From the NCBI GenBank assembly GCA_021782195.1, contig JAJXVI010000085.1, forward strand, positions 1 to 8,067: DNA of 8,067 nt. Direction: 5' to 3'. Below the pieces are notes generated by a model, which worked only from the letters and a program-made list of their open reading frames with translations, searched no databases and had not been told where the DNA came from. Below, piece after piece: positions 1 through 6,048 of this stretch (positions within the stretch are counted from its first letter, which is position 1; each line of letters starts with the position of its first letter). The DNA comes from a bacterium. Its GTDB lineage: Bacteria; Vulcanimicrobiota; Xenobia; RGZZ01. Position numbers and translations under genes: made by a program.

Positions 1-508
1 ACATCGCATGAACCGCGACGATGTTTGGATGCTGGAAACGTGCAACCGTACGGGCTTCGTCCAGAAAAGCCTGGCGATCCCGGCGAAACTCCGACGTCGA
101 GTAGAGGCGATTCGGGGTGATCCGCCCGGTGACACGCATGCAGTTCGTGGGGAGGAACTCCTTGATGGCCACATTCCGGCCCAGGAGTTTGTCGTGCGCC
201 AGGTAGGTAACCCCGAACCCTCCCTGACCAAGCACGCGCACGATGGAATAGGACGTGCCCTGGAGAAGCGTTCCTGGGGACAGAACCTCCTCGGTCGCAT
301 CGGCAGTCGCGGACGCCCCGACGGGCTCGGAAGGCTCGGAAGGCGAGGAAGGCGAGGAAACGGCCCCCCCGACCGCTTGGCCTTTCCCCCGCGGTGACGT
401 CTTCTCGCTCCCTCCAGTCGGTGTACGGGGTCGCAGTGGCGTGCCACACCCCGTACACCACTGACGTTCATCGGAGACCTGCTTCTGGCATGAAGGGCAG
501 ATCAACAC
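1..508 (-). CDS. Serine/threonine protein kinase with N-terminal zinc ribbon (partial, C-terminal part beyond left edge)
   Basis: The visible 169 residues read as the N-terminus of a bacterial Hanks-type Ser/Thr kinase. Residues 4-21 form a zinc ribbon, CPSC-x10-CTGC (Cys 4, 7, 18, 21). Residues 22-80 are a low-complexity Ser/Pro/Gly/Glu linker. The kinase N-lobe then starts, with the glycine loop GQGGFGVTY (94-102), the beta-3 lysine in VAIKEFLP (K116) and the helix-C region FLDEARTVARFQHPNIV (Glu151 as the likely salt-bridge partner). The catalytic HRD and DFG motifs lie outside the window, so activity cannot be judged. The start is taken as GTG at 508. A purine-rich GGGAGGGG lies just upstream and also suits the next codon, TTG at 505, which would give MICPSC. 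A stop lies in frame at 587-589 (TGA). Family knowledge: such kinases phosphorylate Ser/Thr of cytosolic partners; target and membrane status are unknown here. A strong inverted repeat lies inside the coding region at 420-459. Confidence 0.9.
   Translation of the reverse strand, partial: MLICPSCQKQVSDERQWCTGCGTPLRPRTPTGGSEKTSPRGKGQAVGGAVSSPSSPSEPSEPVGASATADATEEVLSPGTLLQGTSYSIVRVLGQGGFGVTYLAHDKLLGRNVAIKEFLPTNCMRVTGRITPNRLYSTSEFRRDRQAFLDEARTVARFQHPNIVAVHAM
420..459. repeat. 12-bp perfect inverted repeat inside the kinase gene
   Basis: The arms GGTGTACGGGGT (420-431) and ACCCCGTACACC (448-459) are perfect reverse complements separated by 16 bp. The spacer itself contains GTGGC (436-440) and GCCAC (443-447), which could extend the stem. 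It sits about 50-90 nt inside the kinase coding sequence, over the codons of the second zinc-ribbon CxxC and the start of the linker. In mRNA it could form a stable hairpin close to the start codon. It has no U-tract, so it is not a standard terminator. Confidence 0.75.
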
Positions 509-712
509 AAGCCCCTCCCGGACACTGGACAGAGAGGGGGCGCGTACGTTGGAAAAACGGTTGCCCGCTGAAAACACATGCTTCGGTCAGTACTCAAGGC
601 GAAAACCAGCATGTTCATTCGGTGTTTCCGACTGCAGCCCTTCCGCACTCAGCAACGGCCCCTGTCGCCCCTTCGTCGCCAGGGTCATCCCCCGAAAGTT
701 CACAGAAACTGA
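509..712. other. Intergenic leader upstream of the kinase gene
   Basis: This is the gap between the terminator hairpin at 713-748 and the kinase start. It should hold the kinase promoter, but I see no convincing -35/-10 pair. A minus-strand ORF of 33 codons (587-688, ATG start, beginning MTLATKGRQG) is present. Its only ribosome-site candidate is a GGGGG run touching the ATG, so I do not call it a gene. Its TGA stop is also the stop that limits how far upstream the kinase frame could start. Confidence 0.4.
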
Positions 713-748
713 AAGAGCCGCCTCCCATGCTTCGGGGAGACGGCTCTT
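713..748 (-). terminator. Intrinsic terminator hairpin after the 21-codon ORF
   Basis: Bases 713-726 (AAGAGCCGCCTCCC) pair with 735-748 (GGGAGACGGCTCTT): a 14-position stem with one C/A mismatch at 721/740 and an 8-nt loop (727-734). On the minus strand the stem is followed by TTTCAGTTTCTG-type sequence, moderately T-rich and continuous with the TT at the end of the stem. The hairpin begins 10 nt after the stop of the small ORF at 759-824, which is the usual place for a factor-independent terminator. The plus-strand tail is less T-rich, so minus-strand use is preferred. Confidence 0.7.
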
Positions 749-758
749 CGTCAGCAGA

Positions 759-824
759 CTAGCGCTGCTTACGGCACTTGCTGAGCACCAGCTTTGCGTG
801 CCGGGACTTATTCCCTTTTCTCAT
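759..824 (-). CDS. Possible 21-residue, highly basic small protein
   Basis: This ORF has an ATG start, 21 codons and a TAG stop. The product begins MRKGNKSRHAKLVLSK and has 4 Arg, 5 Lys and 1 His, with one Cys at position 17. Support for translation is a good Shine-Dalgarno, AAAGGTGA (829-836), four bases before the ATG. Support for a discrete transcript is the terminator hairpin starting 10 nt after the stop and a TTGACA hexamer at 885-890 on the same strand. The composition is that of a tiny ribosomal or RNA-binding protein. The start, M-x-K-G-N-K-S-R-x-x-K, faintly resembles the N-terminus of the small ribosomal protein bTHX, but the rest does not, so this is only a hypothesis. It could also be a leader peptide or lie within a small regulatory RNA. 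I do not recognise a family. Confidence 0.5.
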   Translation of the reverse strand: MRKGNKSRHAKLVLSKCRKQR

Positions 825-828
825 GGGG

Positions 829-836
829 TCACCTTT
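829..836 (-). promoter_or_regulatory. Ribosome binding site of the 21-codon ORF
   Basis: The minus strand reads AAAGGTGA here, followed by CCCC and ATG. The AGGTGA core matches the anti-Shine-Dalgarno well and the distance is suitable. It is the main reason to take the small ORF seriously. Just upstream, GGTCT-TG-AGACC (838-849) is a short inverted repeat that could partly compete with access to this site. Confidence 0.55.
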
Positions 837-948
837 CGGTCTTGAGACCTGGTCGGGTTGTTGTTCTTGTTTGTTGGTTGGGCCTGTCAACGACCGCGCA
901 CTGTCGCGCGGGCGGCTGACCGGGTCGAGGTCGGCCGTACAGTTCCAT
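829..948 (-). CDS. Weak candidate 39-residue ORF ending in the ribosome site of the 21-codon ORF
   Basis: This ORF starts with ATG at 946-948, with AGGA four bases upstream. It runs 39 codons (beginning MELYGRPRPGQ, rich in Arg, Pro, Gln, Thr) and ends with TGA at 829-831, inside the Shine-Dalgarno of the next small ORF and 4 nt before its ATG. The same frame is open further upstream (reading ...LLSRLNAVQDR before the ATG) to a stop near 1003, but only rare start codons exist there. The spacing would allow translational coupling. Against it, the TTGACA at 885-890 lies inside it, the composition is low-complexity, and no family is recognised. It is probably leader or chance sequence. Confidence 0.15.
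   Translation of the reverse strand: MELYGRPRPGQPPARQCAVVDRPNQQTRTTTRPGLKTER
885..890 (-). promoter_or_regulatory. Candidate -35 box for the small basic ORF
   Basis: The minus strand carries a perfect TTGACA about 60 nt upstream of the ATG at 824. The matching -10 is poor: at 16-18 bp spacing the best hexamer is AAGAAC, matching TATAAT at only three positions. The distance would leave a leader of roughly 30 nt. It is offered as a candidate only because it completes a promoter-SD-ORF-terminator unit. Confidence 0.25.
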
Positions 949-1231
949 ACGATCCTGCACGGCGTTCAGGCGGCTCAACAGGTGAGGCAGTTTCGTCAGT
1001 TCTCATTCAATCCGAGTCTGCCCACACGCTTGCGCAACGGGATTCAACCATCCCCCGTTCGTCGCGCTTCGATACTTCTCACGCATCAATCACGTGACGC
1101 CGCATTACTGCAAGTTCCAGACGTGGTCGCCTGTCACACTCCTGTCGTCTGGACACCCATCCGTATATCGGCTCTCGAGCCCTCACTGTGAACTTTCGCG
1201 ACACAAATGTCTTTCCCTTCTTCACAGACAC

Positions 1232-1250
1232 AAAAAAAAGGAAATTTCCT
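1232..1250 (-). terminator. Palindrome plus T8 tract, weak terminator candidate for the minus-strand operon
   Basis: On the minus strand AGGAAATTTCCT (1239-1250, a perfect 12-bp palindrome) runs directly into T8 (1232-1239, sharing one base). The hairpin can form only a 4-bp stem with a 4-nt loop, or about 6 pairs with G-U pairs, so termination would be inefficient. It lies about 235 nt downstream of the attH-like stop codon. It could equally be an AT-rich protein-binding site. Confidence 0.25.
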
Positions 1251-1312
1251 CCGGATGCGCTTCGCTGGAGTCCGGACGCGCTTCCCCAGGAGCCCGGACG
1301 CGCTTCGCGAAG
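1250..1312. repeat. Three imperfect 20-22 bp tandem repeats
   Basis: The units begin TCCGGATGCGCTTCGCTGGA (1250), TCCGGACGCGCTTCCCCAGG (1271) and CCCGGACGCGCTTCGCGAAG (1293). They share the core CCGGA[T/C]GCGCTTC at a spacing of 21-22 bp, about two helical turns. Each unit contains short GC-rich self-complementary stretches such as TCCGGA. It lies in noncoding sequence next to the A8/palindrome patch. It could be a small repeat array, a binding-site array, or a remnant of a dispersed repeat. Confidence 0.6.
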
Positions 1313-1462
1313 ACCCCGTCCGCACACAGGGCAGTCCGAACCGAATCAAAACCAATGTGGAACAGATGGTGATATCAACTCACGCTGCCCGAACCCTCCG
1401 GCTGGCTGATTGCGCTGGCGCTGTGCAGCGTCGGCTGTGGATTCAGACGTCAGGACGCGTAG

Positions 1463-1494
1463 CCCCTCACTGCGAATGACCCCTCACTTCGTAT
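1463..1494. repeat. Short direct duplication around the attH-like stop codon
   Basis: CCCCTCACTGCGAAT (1463-1477) and CCCCTCACTTCGTAT (1480-1494) are near-identical 15-bp copies 17 bp apart. The right copy contains the TGA stop of the lipocalin-like gene and its last codons; the left copy lies just beyond. It may be a small slippage duplication at the gene end. Confidence 0.5.
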
Positions 1495-2656
1495 AACCCG
1501 TCAGTTCGACGTATCCGTTCCCGTAAGCGCGACCACCCGAAAGCACGCGCACCGCGCCCTCCCAGTACACAAACGACAGCGGCAGCTCCTGATCCCGTAG
1601 CCACGGCACCACTTCGAGGTCGATACCCGCGGCGGGAACCCGCACACGCCAGCGCGATGGATACACGGCCTGACTCCGAGGACTTGTCCAGTGATCGGTT
1701 GCAACGACTGAAAAGTCGCCAACGCCCAGGTTTCGTTTATTGCCGTTCGGTGCCACAAGACTCCCGCAGGAGGCTGGATCGATAGACCCGTCACGACGAC
1801 GCAGACGATACACCATGAGATCGCGACCGTCGGCCAGTTGAAGTGCAAACCAGTCCCAGCCGGTTTCATCCGGCCCCAGCGCACTCGTGCTCCACTCGCG
1901 GTCAAGCCAGCTCAGCCCCGTCACAGCCATCGGCCCATCGCCCAGGCAAACCGTGCCCGTGGTACGTAGACGCGGCAGGGAATAGTAGTAGGAGGCGTTG
2001 CCAGGCGTGTCGCTCTTGCGCGAAAGGCCGTGGTCCCCTTCCAATACGGGAGGGGTCTCGGGGGAGAGGTGAAGGTCAATGGAAACCTTCCCGTGTCGCG
2101 CCACAAGATGGGAGCCTCCCGGCTCCCTGTGCATCGACCATGACTCCACCCACGCGTCGAATGACGTTGCACGCTCACCCGCCGTGGCCCCAGGACTGGC
2201 TTTCACGGCACGCGCACCGGCCAGTCCCAGAGCTCCCCGACTCCAGCGTTCCGCCGCATGGAACCTGCCGTGACTCACGTCGGTCACACAGAAGTGCGCA
2301 AAGTAGACCTGGGAGGTCGCCCAGTCAACGTGACGGTGCACCGGACGCGCCGTAAGAGCACGGCGAAAAATCGTAAGCTGATATCCGAAATGGCGACCGG
2401 ACGAAGTATCCAGATTGCCTGTGTCGTACCACCACTCGGTCTGGAATCGTGGGTGCGGCCCGGCGTCGTGTGGAAACACGAACTCGCAAACTGTCAGAGC
2501 ACGCAGAAAGCCGTCCGTCCCGCGGTCAGAGGCGAGGGCGTCCACGATGCTCGCACCACGAACCCGTCCGCCCTCCGTCACGGCAGACCTTCGCAGGCCA
2601 ATGAGCAAGAGAAGCGCAATCCCGAAGATCACCACACCCGTCCACACTCGTCTCAC
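1484..2656 (-). CDS. AttH/CrtC-like lipocalin-fold protein, secreted or membrane-anchored partner of the ABC transporter
   Basis: The 390-residue product is of the AttH / hydroxyneurosporene synthase-like family, often auto-named carotenoid 1,2-hydratase. Residues 5-21 are a hydrophobic signal or anchor segment without a lipobox, so it should act outside the inner membrane. Family landmarks are FPHDAGPHPRFQTEWWYDTGNL-type sequence (about 61-82), FGYQLTIFRR (90-99), a YYYSLPRL segment (223-230), GLSWLDREWS (247-256) with GWDWFALQL (266-274), and the C-terminal YPSRWRV, DQELPLSFVYWEGAV and GNGYVELTGY blocks. It covers the two tandem lipocalin-like barrels and appears full length. The start is GTG at 2656; a stop (TGA) in frame a few codons upstream excludes a longer protein, and GAGAGAGGG lies about 11 nt upstream. 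It is the last gene of the ATPase-permease operon and overlaps the linker ORF by GTGA. No carotenoid gene is nearby, so hydratase activity is doubtful; binding or processing of a transported lipophilic substrate is inferred from context. Confidence 0.88.
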   Translation of the reverse strand: MRRVWTGVVIFGIALLLLIGLRRSAVTEGGRVRGASIVDALASDRGTDGFLRALTVCEFVFPHDAGPHPRFQTEWWYDTGNLDTSSGRHFGYQLTIFRRALTARPVHRHVDWATSQVYFAHFCVTDVSHGRFHAAERWSRGALGLAGARAVKASPGATAGERATSFDAWVESWSMHREPGGSHLVARHGKVSIDLHLSPETPPVLEGDHGLSRKSDTPGNASYYYSLPRLRTTGTVCLGDGPMAVTGLSWLDREWSTSALGPDETGWDWFALQLADGRDLMVYRLRRRDGSIDPASCGSLVAPNGNKRNLGVGDFSVVATDHWTSPRSQAVYPSRWRVRVPAAGIDLEVVPWLRDQELPLSFVYWEGAVRVLSGGRAYGNGYVELTGYTK

Positions 2657-2766
2657 TCGTGTAAACCCTCTCTCTCACACGGGCCTCCCGCCGTTCTCGG
2701 CACGGCGAGCGCGCCTCCGAAAGCGCGGCGCAGCAATCCTTCCGTCAAACCGTTCCACGGGCTCAT
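2653..2766 (-). CDS. 37-codon linker ORF between permease and attH-like gene
   Basis: The ATG of this ORF overlaps the permease stop as ATGA (2763-2766), and its own TGA overlaps the GTG start of the attH-like gene as GTGA (2653-2656). The product begins MSPWNGLTEGLLRRAFGG and ends in a Gly/Glu/Arg-rich stretch; no family or clear membrane segment is recognised. The nearest ribosome-site candidate is GGAGG about 13 nt before the ATG, inside the permease gene, so initiation would depend mostly on coupling. A simple reading is a translational relay that carries ribosomes across a 106-nt gap to the attH start. Chance overlap is possible, since it fills a short gap in GC-rich DNA. Confidence 0.35.
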   Translation of the reverse strand: MSPWNGLTEGLLRRAFGGALAVPRTAGGPCEREGLHE

Positions 2767-5294
2767 TCGACGCGCAACGCCTCCGCCGGCCGCATACGCG
2801 AAAAGCGCCACGCCGGATACACGCCAGCGAGCACCCCTGCCGCCGTTGCCAGGAGCAACGCCGATACGAACTGCCACGGGTGCGGAAGAAACGCAAACGT
2901 CCAACCGAAGGAGCGCGGGTTGACCACGAACACGAGGGCCCACGCCAGCGCCCAGCCTGGAAGCAGCGCAAGAAGCCCCGCCAGGAAACCGAGCATGCCC
3001 GTCTCCAGGACGATCCCAGCCGCAAGCTGACGAACCGTCACTCCGACAGCCCGCAGCGTCCCGATCTCCCTGCGCCGCTCCAGTTGCAGGGCCATCAACG
3101 TCCCCAGCAGGCCGATCACGGCCACGAAGGTCACGAGCCCGCGGAGGGCGCTGGTAATGGCAAAGGTTCGGTCAAACACCTCGATGGCCGACTTCCGCAG
3201 ACCGCGGTTCGACATCACTTCGAACGCCATTCGTCCGCCCAGGCGCCGACGCAACATCGCTGCGAAGACGTCCGGGTCCACGCCGTGGGAAAGGCGCAGG
3301 GCAATCGACGACACCTCGCGGTCGTTCCACCAGCGATGATATACAGGCGCCAGCATCGTCACGATCCCGGCCTCTGTCCCGTAGTCGTAGTAGACACCCA
3401 CCACCGGGAAAGAATGGACGCCGTGGTCGGTCGGAAGCTCGAGCACGCTCCCCGGTCGCACAGGATGACGCCAGGCAAACGGCTGGGAGACGATGACCGC
3501 CCCCTGCTGCAGGCGCTTCCCGACGTCCCCTTCGGTCCACAGAAAGCGACGCGTGCGTGACGGATTATCCGTCACCGCAAACACGAAGAGCATTCCGTAG
3601 CGAGTTTCCATGCGCACGTTCCGGGCAGTATCCACCGAGCGCACGCCAGGCAGCCGGCGCAACGCCTCCACCGTGGCCACGTCGAAGCTGTCATAGCGAC
3701 TGGCCGTCCCCGACGGAGTCGTCACGTACACGTCGGCCGCCAGCACGGTACCCAGCCAGTCGACCACAGTCTGGCGGAAGCTTCCCACCATCACATCGAT
3801 CCCGATGATGACGGAGATGGCCACCATCAAAGCTGCAACAGCCACAGCCGTGCGCGACAGCGATCGCACGACATTGCGTGCCGCAATTCGTCCAACGATC
3901 CCAAAAAGTCGCGTCGCAAGCCACGCAAGGGGCCGCATCACGACGACCACCGCGAGCGGAACCAGCAACGCGACTCCCACGAACTCCAGTGTGAGCCCGC
4001 CGAAGGCAAGTTCCATGCTGCGCGACGGCAGCAGCAGGAGCGTCCAGCCCGCGGCCGTCCCCCCCACGCCCGCAAGCGTGAGCCACGGGACGGCGCGCTG
4101 AACCCGTCCCTCCAGCGTCGAACGGCGCAGCACGCCCACCGGCGCCACCATCGTCGCTTCCCAGGCTGGCACCAGCGCCGACAGGAGCGACGCGGCCAGA
4201 CCGACGATCGTCCCCTTGAGGAGGCTCTGCGTGGAAATACGCGTGTCGGTCACGGTCAGCACGAAGTACAGGTCGTTGATGGTGCGGGTCACCAGGCCCA
4301 CCGCCGCCCTCCCGAGCAGCACGCCGAGCAGGAGGCCGCAAGTCGTGCCCAGCACACCGAGCACGAGCGTCTCAAGCACAATCCACGAGAAAATCTGCTG
4401 GCGCGTCACGCCAAGCGCACGCAGTATTCCAATCAGGGAACGCCGTTGAACCACGAAGAACGTGACCGTGTTGTACACGAGAAAAATGCCCACGACCAGG
4501 GTCAGCAAACTCACCGCCTGGAGGTTGCTCTCGAAGGAGTCGGTCAGTTGCTCCAGGGCGCTGGCGCGACGGTTGACCGACTCGACGCGTAGACCCGGCG
4601 GCAGTTCGCGGCGGATCTGGTCGCACCGGGCGCGTGAGTGGACGACAAGATCGATGGAGCTGATGCGATGCGGTTGCGAGAAGACCTCCTGTGCCGTGGA
4701 GATATCGGCAATCAAGAGGCCTGAAAGGGCACGGCGGGTCAGGTCGTCGTGCGCGTCCAGAAGCCCCACCACGCACAGGCGCACGATACGCGAACCGCGC
4801 TGCACGTTCAGGAAATCCCCGCTGCGCACGTGATATCGCTTTGCAAGGTCGGCGGAAAGCAACACCGTCTCCGGCGTGGTCAGCAGACGGGTGAGATCCC
4901 CGACCGGCGTCACGCCACCCTTACCGGCGAGATAGCGGCGGAACGGTCCCTCGGCAAACGGGTCGATGCCAAGCAAACGCATCATTCGACCGTGAAAAGT
5001 AAGGCACGACACGTAGTCATCGAGAACGGGTGCACAGTCGGTGAGTCCCAGATCCACGCGAAGGTGGCGATACACAGCATCCTCGATGCCCCCCGGACCC
5101 GCCACGATGCGGTGCGTGGCAGCGCCTCCGAGGCTCTCCACCGTCAGTTCCAGGGAGCGGCGCGCGCTGTCGTTCGCAATGTCTATCGCAACCACGACCG
5201 CCACGCCAAGCGCGATTCCCAGTAGCAGCAGCGCACACTGCAGACGGTGGTGGACAAGGTAGCGCAGGCTCAACCGCAACAGTCGCAGGATCAT
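2763..5294 (-). CDS. ABC transporter permease, FtsX/MacB-type, about 10 membrane helices
   Basis: The 843-residue inner-membrane permease has two FtsX units. TM1 is at about 20-40, followed by a large periplasmic MacB-PCD-like domain (about 41-255). TM2-4 follow at about 259-283, 303-330 and 358-379, with the cytoplasmic RALGV coupling motif at 292-296. TM5-7 are at about 402-422, 437-457 and 483-505. A second periplasmic domain spans about 506-715. TM8-10 are at about 718-738, 757-785 and 806-830, with RAVGV at 748-752 and the C-terminal PAWRFSRMRPAEALR signature. Length and topology fit the double-unit permeases of the YbbP/AttF type rather than the 4-helix MacB. The start is ATG at 5294, 31 nt after the ATPase stop; an open frame runs further upstream but is Arg/Ser-rich and overlaps the ATPase gene. 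No strong Shine-Dalgarno is near, so coupling to the ATPase gene is likely. The transported substrate cannot be read from sequence. Confidence 0.92.
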   Translation of the reverse strand: MILRLLRLSLRYLVHHRLQCALLLLGIALGVAVVVAIDIANDSARRSLELTVESLGGAATHRIVAGPGGIEDAVYRHLRVDLGLTDCAPVLDDYVSCLTFHGRMMRLLGIDPFAEGPFRRYLAGKGGVTPVGDLTRLLTTPETVLLSADLAKRYHVRSGDFLNVQRGSRIVRLCVVGLLDAHDDLTRRALSGLLIADISTAQEVFSQPHRISSIDLVVHSRARCDQIRRELPPGLRVESVNRRASALEQLTDSFESNLQAVSLLTLVVGIFLVYNTVTFFVVQRRSLIGILRALGVTRQQIFSWIVLETLVLGVLGTTCGLLLGVLLGRAAVGLVTRTINDLYFVLTVTDTRISTQSLLKGTIVGLAASLLSALVPAWEATMVAPVGVLRRSTLEGRVQRAVPWLTLAGVGGTAAGWTLLLLPSRSMELAFGGLTLEFVGVALLVPLAVVVVMRPLAWLATRLFGIVGRIAARNVVRSLSRTAVAVAALMVAISVIIGIDVMVGSFRQTVVDWLGTVLAADVYVTTPSGTASRYDSFDVATVEALRRLPGVRSVDTARNVRMETRYGMLFVFAVTDNPSRTRRFLWTEGDVGKRLQQGAVIVSQPFAWRHPVRPGSVLELPTDHGVHSFPVVGVYYDYGTEAGIVTMLAPVYHRWWNDREVSSIALRLSHGVDPDVFAAMLRRRLGGRMAFEVMSNRGLRKSAIEVFDRTFAITSALRGLVTFVAVIGLLGTLMALQLERRREIGTLRAVGVTVRQLAAGIVLETGMLGFLAGLLALLPGWALAWALVFVVNPRSFGWTFAFLPHPWQFVSALLLATAAGVLAGVYPAWRFSRMRPAEALRVE

Positions 5295-5325
5295 CCCACG
5301 TTGCGCTCGCAGACTCCCGCGAAGG

Positions 5326-6048
5326 TCACGAGCGGGCCGGCTCGAGGCGGCCGTCGCGCACCGTGTAGACCGCGTCGGCGAGCGGCGCCGCTTCCAGGCT
5401 GTGGGTCGCCATGATGAGGGTCTTGCCCGACGCTCGGGCAAGGGCCATCAACAGGTCAAGTACCTGCTGACCGGTCTGCGCGTCCAGATTCCCGGTCGGC
5501 TCGTCGGCCAGGATCACGTCGGGGTCGTGCGCGAGTGCACGCGCAATGGCAACCCGTTGCTGCTCGCCACCACTGAGCCGGTCGGGCATGGCGCGCTCAC
5601 GTTCTGCGAGACTCACACGGGAGAGCCAGTCGCGGGCGCGGTCCCGTGCCTGACGGGACCCCATCCCTGCCAGTTCCTGCGGAAGCATCACATTCTCCAG
5701 CACGTTGAGGGTAGGAATCAAGTTGAAGAACTGAAAAACGATCCCGATGCGGTCACGTCGAAACAGCGTTCGAGCCTGCTCCCCCAGGCCTGTCAGCACC
5801 GTATCCCCGACGGTCACCCGCCCTTCGTCGGGCACGTCAATGCCGCTCACCAGGTTCAGCAGGGTGCTCTTTCCCGAACCGCTCCGGCCGAGAATCACCG
5901 TGCAGCGCCCGCCCTCGAAGCGAACGCTGGCCTGTCGGAGGATGAAGTGGCGCGCACCACCCTCCTCGTAGGTCTTCGTTAATCGGTCAAGCTGTACCGC
6001 GACGCCACTCGCCGCGACAACTCCGACGAGATCGTTTCCCGTGTTCAC
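5326..6048 (-). CDS. ABC transporter ATP-binding protein (LolD/MacB/YbbA class)
   Basis: This is a 240-residue nucleotide-binding subunit with every core motif intact: Walker A GRSGSGKS (54-61), Q-loop glutamine 106 in [18 protein letters not shown], signature [15 protein letters not shown] (158 onward), Walker [10 protein letters not shown] with catalytic Glu183, D-loop NLDA (187-190) and H-loop His216 in MATHS. The short length, FQFFNL and the PQEL segment are typical of ATPases that pair with FtsX-type permeases. It would sit on the cytoplasmic face and drive the permease encoded 31 nt downstream. The GTG at 6048 is chosen because the family N-terminus begins just after it. An ATG at 6240 would add 64 Arg-rich residues without family character and overlap the divergent methyltransferase gene. 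No clear ribosome site precedes the GTG; it lies within ATGTGA, a start-stop pair in another frame. Confidence 0.92.
   Translation of the reverse strand: MNTGNDLVGVVAASGVAVQLDRLTKTYEEGGARHFILRQASVRFEGGRCTVILGRSGSGKSTLLNLVSGIDVPDEGRVTVGDTVLTGLGEQARTLFRRDRIGIVFQFFNLIPTLNVLENVMLPQELAGMGSRQARDRARDWLSRVSLAERERAMPDRLSGGEQQRVAIARALAHDPDVILADEPTGNLDAQTGQQVLDLLMALARASGKTLIMATHSLEAAPLADAVYTVRDGRLEPARS

Larger units (their letters stand above)
949..1483. other. Intergenic region without a convincing gene
   Basis: Between the small-ORF unit and the 3' end of the attH-like gene, only short open frames exist on both strands. None combines a ribosome site with recognisable or non-repetitive protein sequence. 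The region holds a GC-rich tandem repeat (1250-1312), an AT-rich patch with an A8 run and a 12-bp palindrome (1232-1250), and a small duplication around the attH stop (1463-1494). No tRNA or structured RNA family was recognised. Confidence 0.5.

Noticed and set aside
8..397. A 129-codon plus-strand open frame at the left edge
   Set aside because: The opposite strand encodes the kinase N-lobe (GQGGFGVTY, VAIKEFLP); the plus-strand translation is Arg/Gly-rich without motifs.
1079..1355. Minus-strand frames of 73 and 82 codons in the gap
   Set aside because: Part of their sequence comes from the tandem repeat and the A8 tract; no ribosome site and no recognisable protein features.
1416..1432. 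Short hairpin (GGCGCTG/CAGCGTC) downstream of the attH-like gene
   Set aside because: The loop would be only about two bases, the stem has a mismatch, and no T-run follows, so it is not a credible terminator.
2415..3560. A 381-codon plus-strand open frame, with a 221-codon one at 2258-2923
   Set aside because: They lie opposite the FtsX permease and attH-like genes, which show clear family motifs. Their translations are Arg/Pro/His-rich without domain character.
5295..5441. A 49-residue N-terminal extension of the permease from 5441
   Set aside because: It overlaps the end of the ATPase gene in another frame and is Arg/Ser-rich. The ATG at 5294 begins a typical FtsX-permease N-terminus (MILRLLRLSLRYL).
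5401..5982. A 193-codon plus-strand open frame
   Set aside because: It is antisense to the ATPase gene, which carries intact Walker A, signature and Walker B motifs.
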